The translations under genes were made by a program, and so were the position numbers. This document shows positions 44,184-44,479 of a stretch of DNA of 44,479 nucleotides, one piece after another; within the stretch, counting starts at the first letter, position 1, and each line of letters begins with the position of its first letter. Origin of the DNA: a virus. The notes beneath the pieces were generated by a model, which worked only from the letters and a program-made list of their open reading frames with translations, had not been told where the DNA came from and searched no databases. The stretch is taken from positions 1 to 44,479 of IMG/VR virus record IMGVR_UViG_3300031840_000439, one strand, 5' to 3'.

Positions 44184-44479
44184 TTATCCTTTCATTAAGT
44201 CTGTGACACTTTTACCCTTTTCCCAAAATTTACAAGACCAATATCTTGCTTTCCACTTTGGGCCGGGATTGTCACAATTATGCCGGGCCCTGAAATTTTT
44301 TCTATTTTCGGGATCATCTCTTTTGATTTCCATATTAGGATCACCGAAATTAACCTTTACAATATTACCTTTATCATTCTTTACATATACGTGAAACTTA
44401 GATGCGGAACCTTTAGGTGACCGTGTAGGATTATTTAGTGTAACAGTTTTGCCTTGATACTCTGCTTCGCTTATTACCT
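44184..44479 (-). CDS. Conserved marine virus protein, 5' end outside window
   Basis: An open frame enters at the right edge and ends at TAA 44186-44184. It reads LNNPTRSPKGSASKFHVYVK, then VKVNFGDPNMEIKRDDPENR and FRARHNCDNPGPKWKARYWS, ending SVTDLMKG. This GDPNMEIKRDDP...ARYWSCKFW signature is widely conserved in marine T4-like phages, near structural genes. Two cysteines (HNC, WSC) and the aromatic end are invariant in my memory. Function unknown. Confidence 0.78.
   Translation of the reverse strand, partial: VISEAEYQGKTVTLNNPTRSPKGSASKFHVYVKNDKGNIVKVNFGDPNMEIKRDDPENRKNFRARHNCDNPGPKWKARYWSCKFWEKGKSVTDLMKG

Noticed and set aside
1-44479. Cyanophage origin
   Set aside because: Many core genes look alike, but no photosynthesis or carbon-metabolism genes are present. 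The curli cluster, bS21 and the AND-type tmRNA tag fit a pelagimyophage better. A host outside SAR11 remains possible.

Overview
The window is a piece of a large T4-like marine myophage genome, and its content points to a pelagimyophage, the T4-like phages of SAR11 and related Alphaproteobacteria. T4 core genes are recognisable for the tail hub and baseplate (5/27-like hub, 53, 48, 54, 26, 51, 29), head completion (4), replication (32, rnh, 61) and late transcription (33). They sit beside typical marine phage accessory genes (phoH, thyX, nrdJ, Fe(II)/2OG oxygenases). No photosynthesis gene is present. The alphaproteobacterial lean comes from a circularly permuted two-piece tmRNA whose tag starts AND, a bS21 gene as in the SAR11 phage HTVC008M, a 17-kDa-antigen-type surface protein, and a curli-related cluster of the kind reported in pelagimyophages.

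Layout. 1-3901 (minus): baseplate hub with a built-in M15 peptidase, gp53 and gp48. 3943-8976 (plus, the only plus-strand block): gp4, an unknown protein, gp54-like, gp26 with gp51 apparently made by -1 frameshifting, an EF-hand membrane protein and the tape measure. 9028-23235 (minus): gp32 with its terminator, oxygenases, thyX, tRNA-Asn, tRNA-Thr, gp33, tmRNA, a PD-(D/E)XK nuclease, M15 endolysin, phoH, SleB hydrolase, rnh, bS21 and many small proteins. 23282-29658 (minus): a compact, mostly overlapping cassette of two membrane/coiled-coil proteins, CsgF, CsgG, curlin-like protein, FecR protein, second curlin-like protein, CHASE2 adenylate cyclase and a small membrane protein. 29692-33138: nuclease, zinc ribbon, class II ribonucleotide reductase and primase. 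33160-35764: a lysis-type cluster with a coiled-coil membrane protein, holin-like protein and overlapping spanins. 35773-44479: fibre-like and other structural genes, including small proteins with T4 capsid-targeting-like N-termini, one of which may be an ADP-ribosyltransferase.

Expression logic. TATAAATA-type late motifs lie 20-45 bases ahead of structural genes. Host-type promoters (TTGACA or one mismatch, exact 17-base spacer) lie ahead of the tmRNA, the small-gene block after gp33, the glycine-zipper gene and primase. The tmRNA, bS21 and tRNAs suggest tuning of host translation. The curli-FecR-CHASE2-cyclase cassette suggests that infected cells may export amyloid-like protein and make cyclic nucleotide. 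The strongest points for follow-up are the tmRNA with its duplicated terminal hairpins, the gp26/gp51 frameshift, the curli-cyclase cassette and the putative capsid-packaged proteins.
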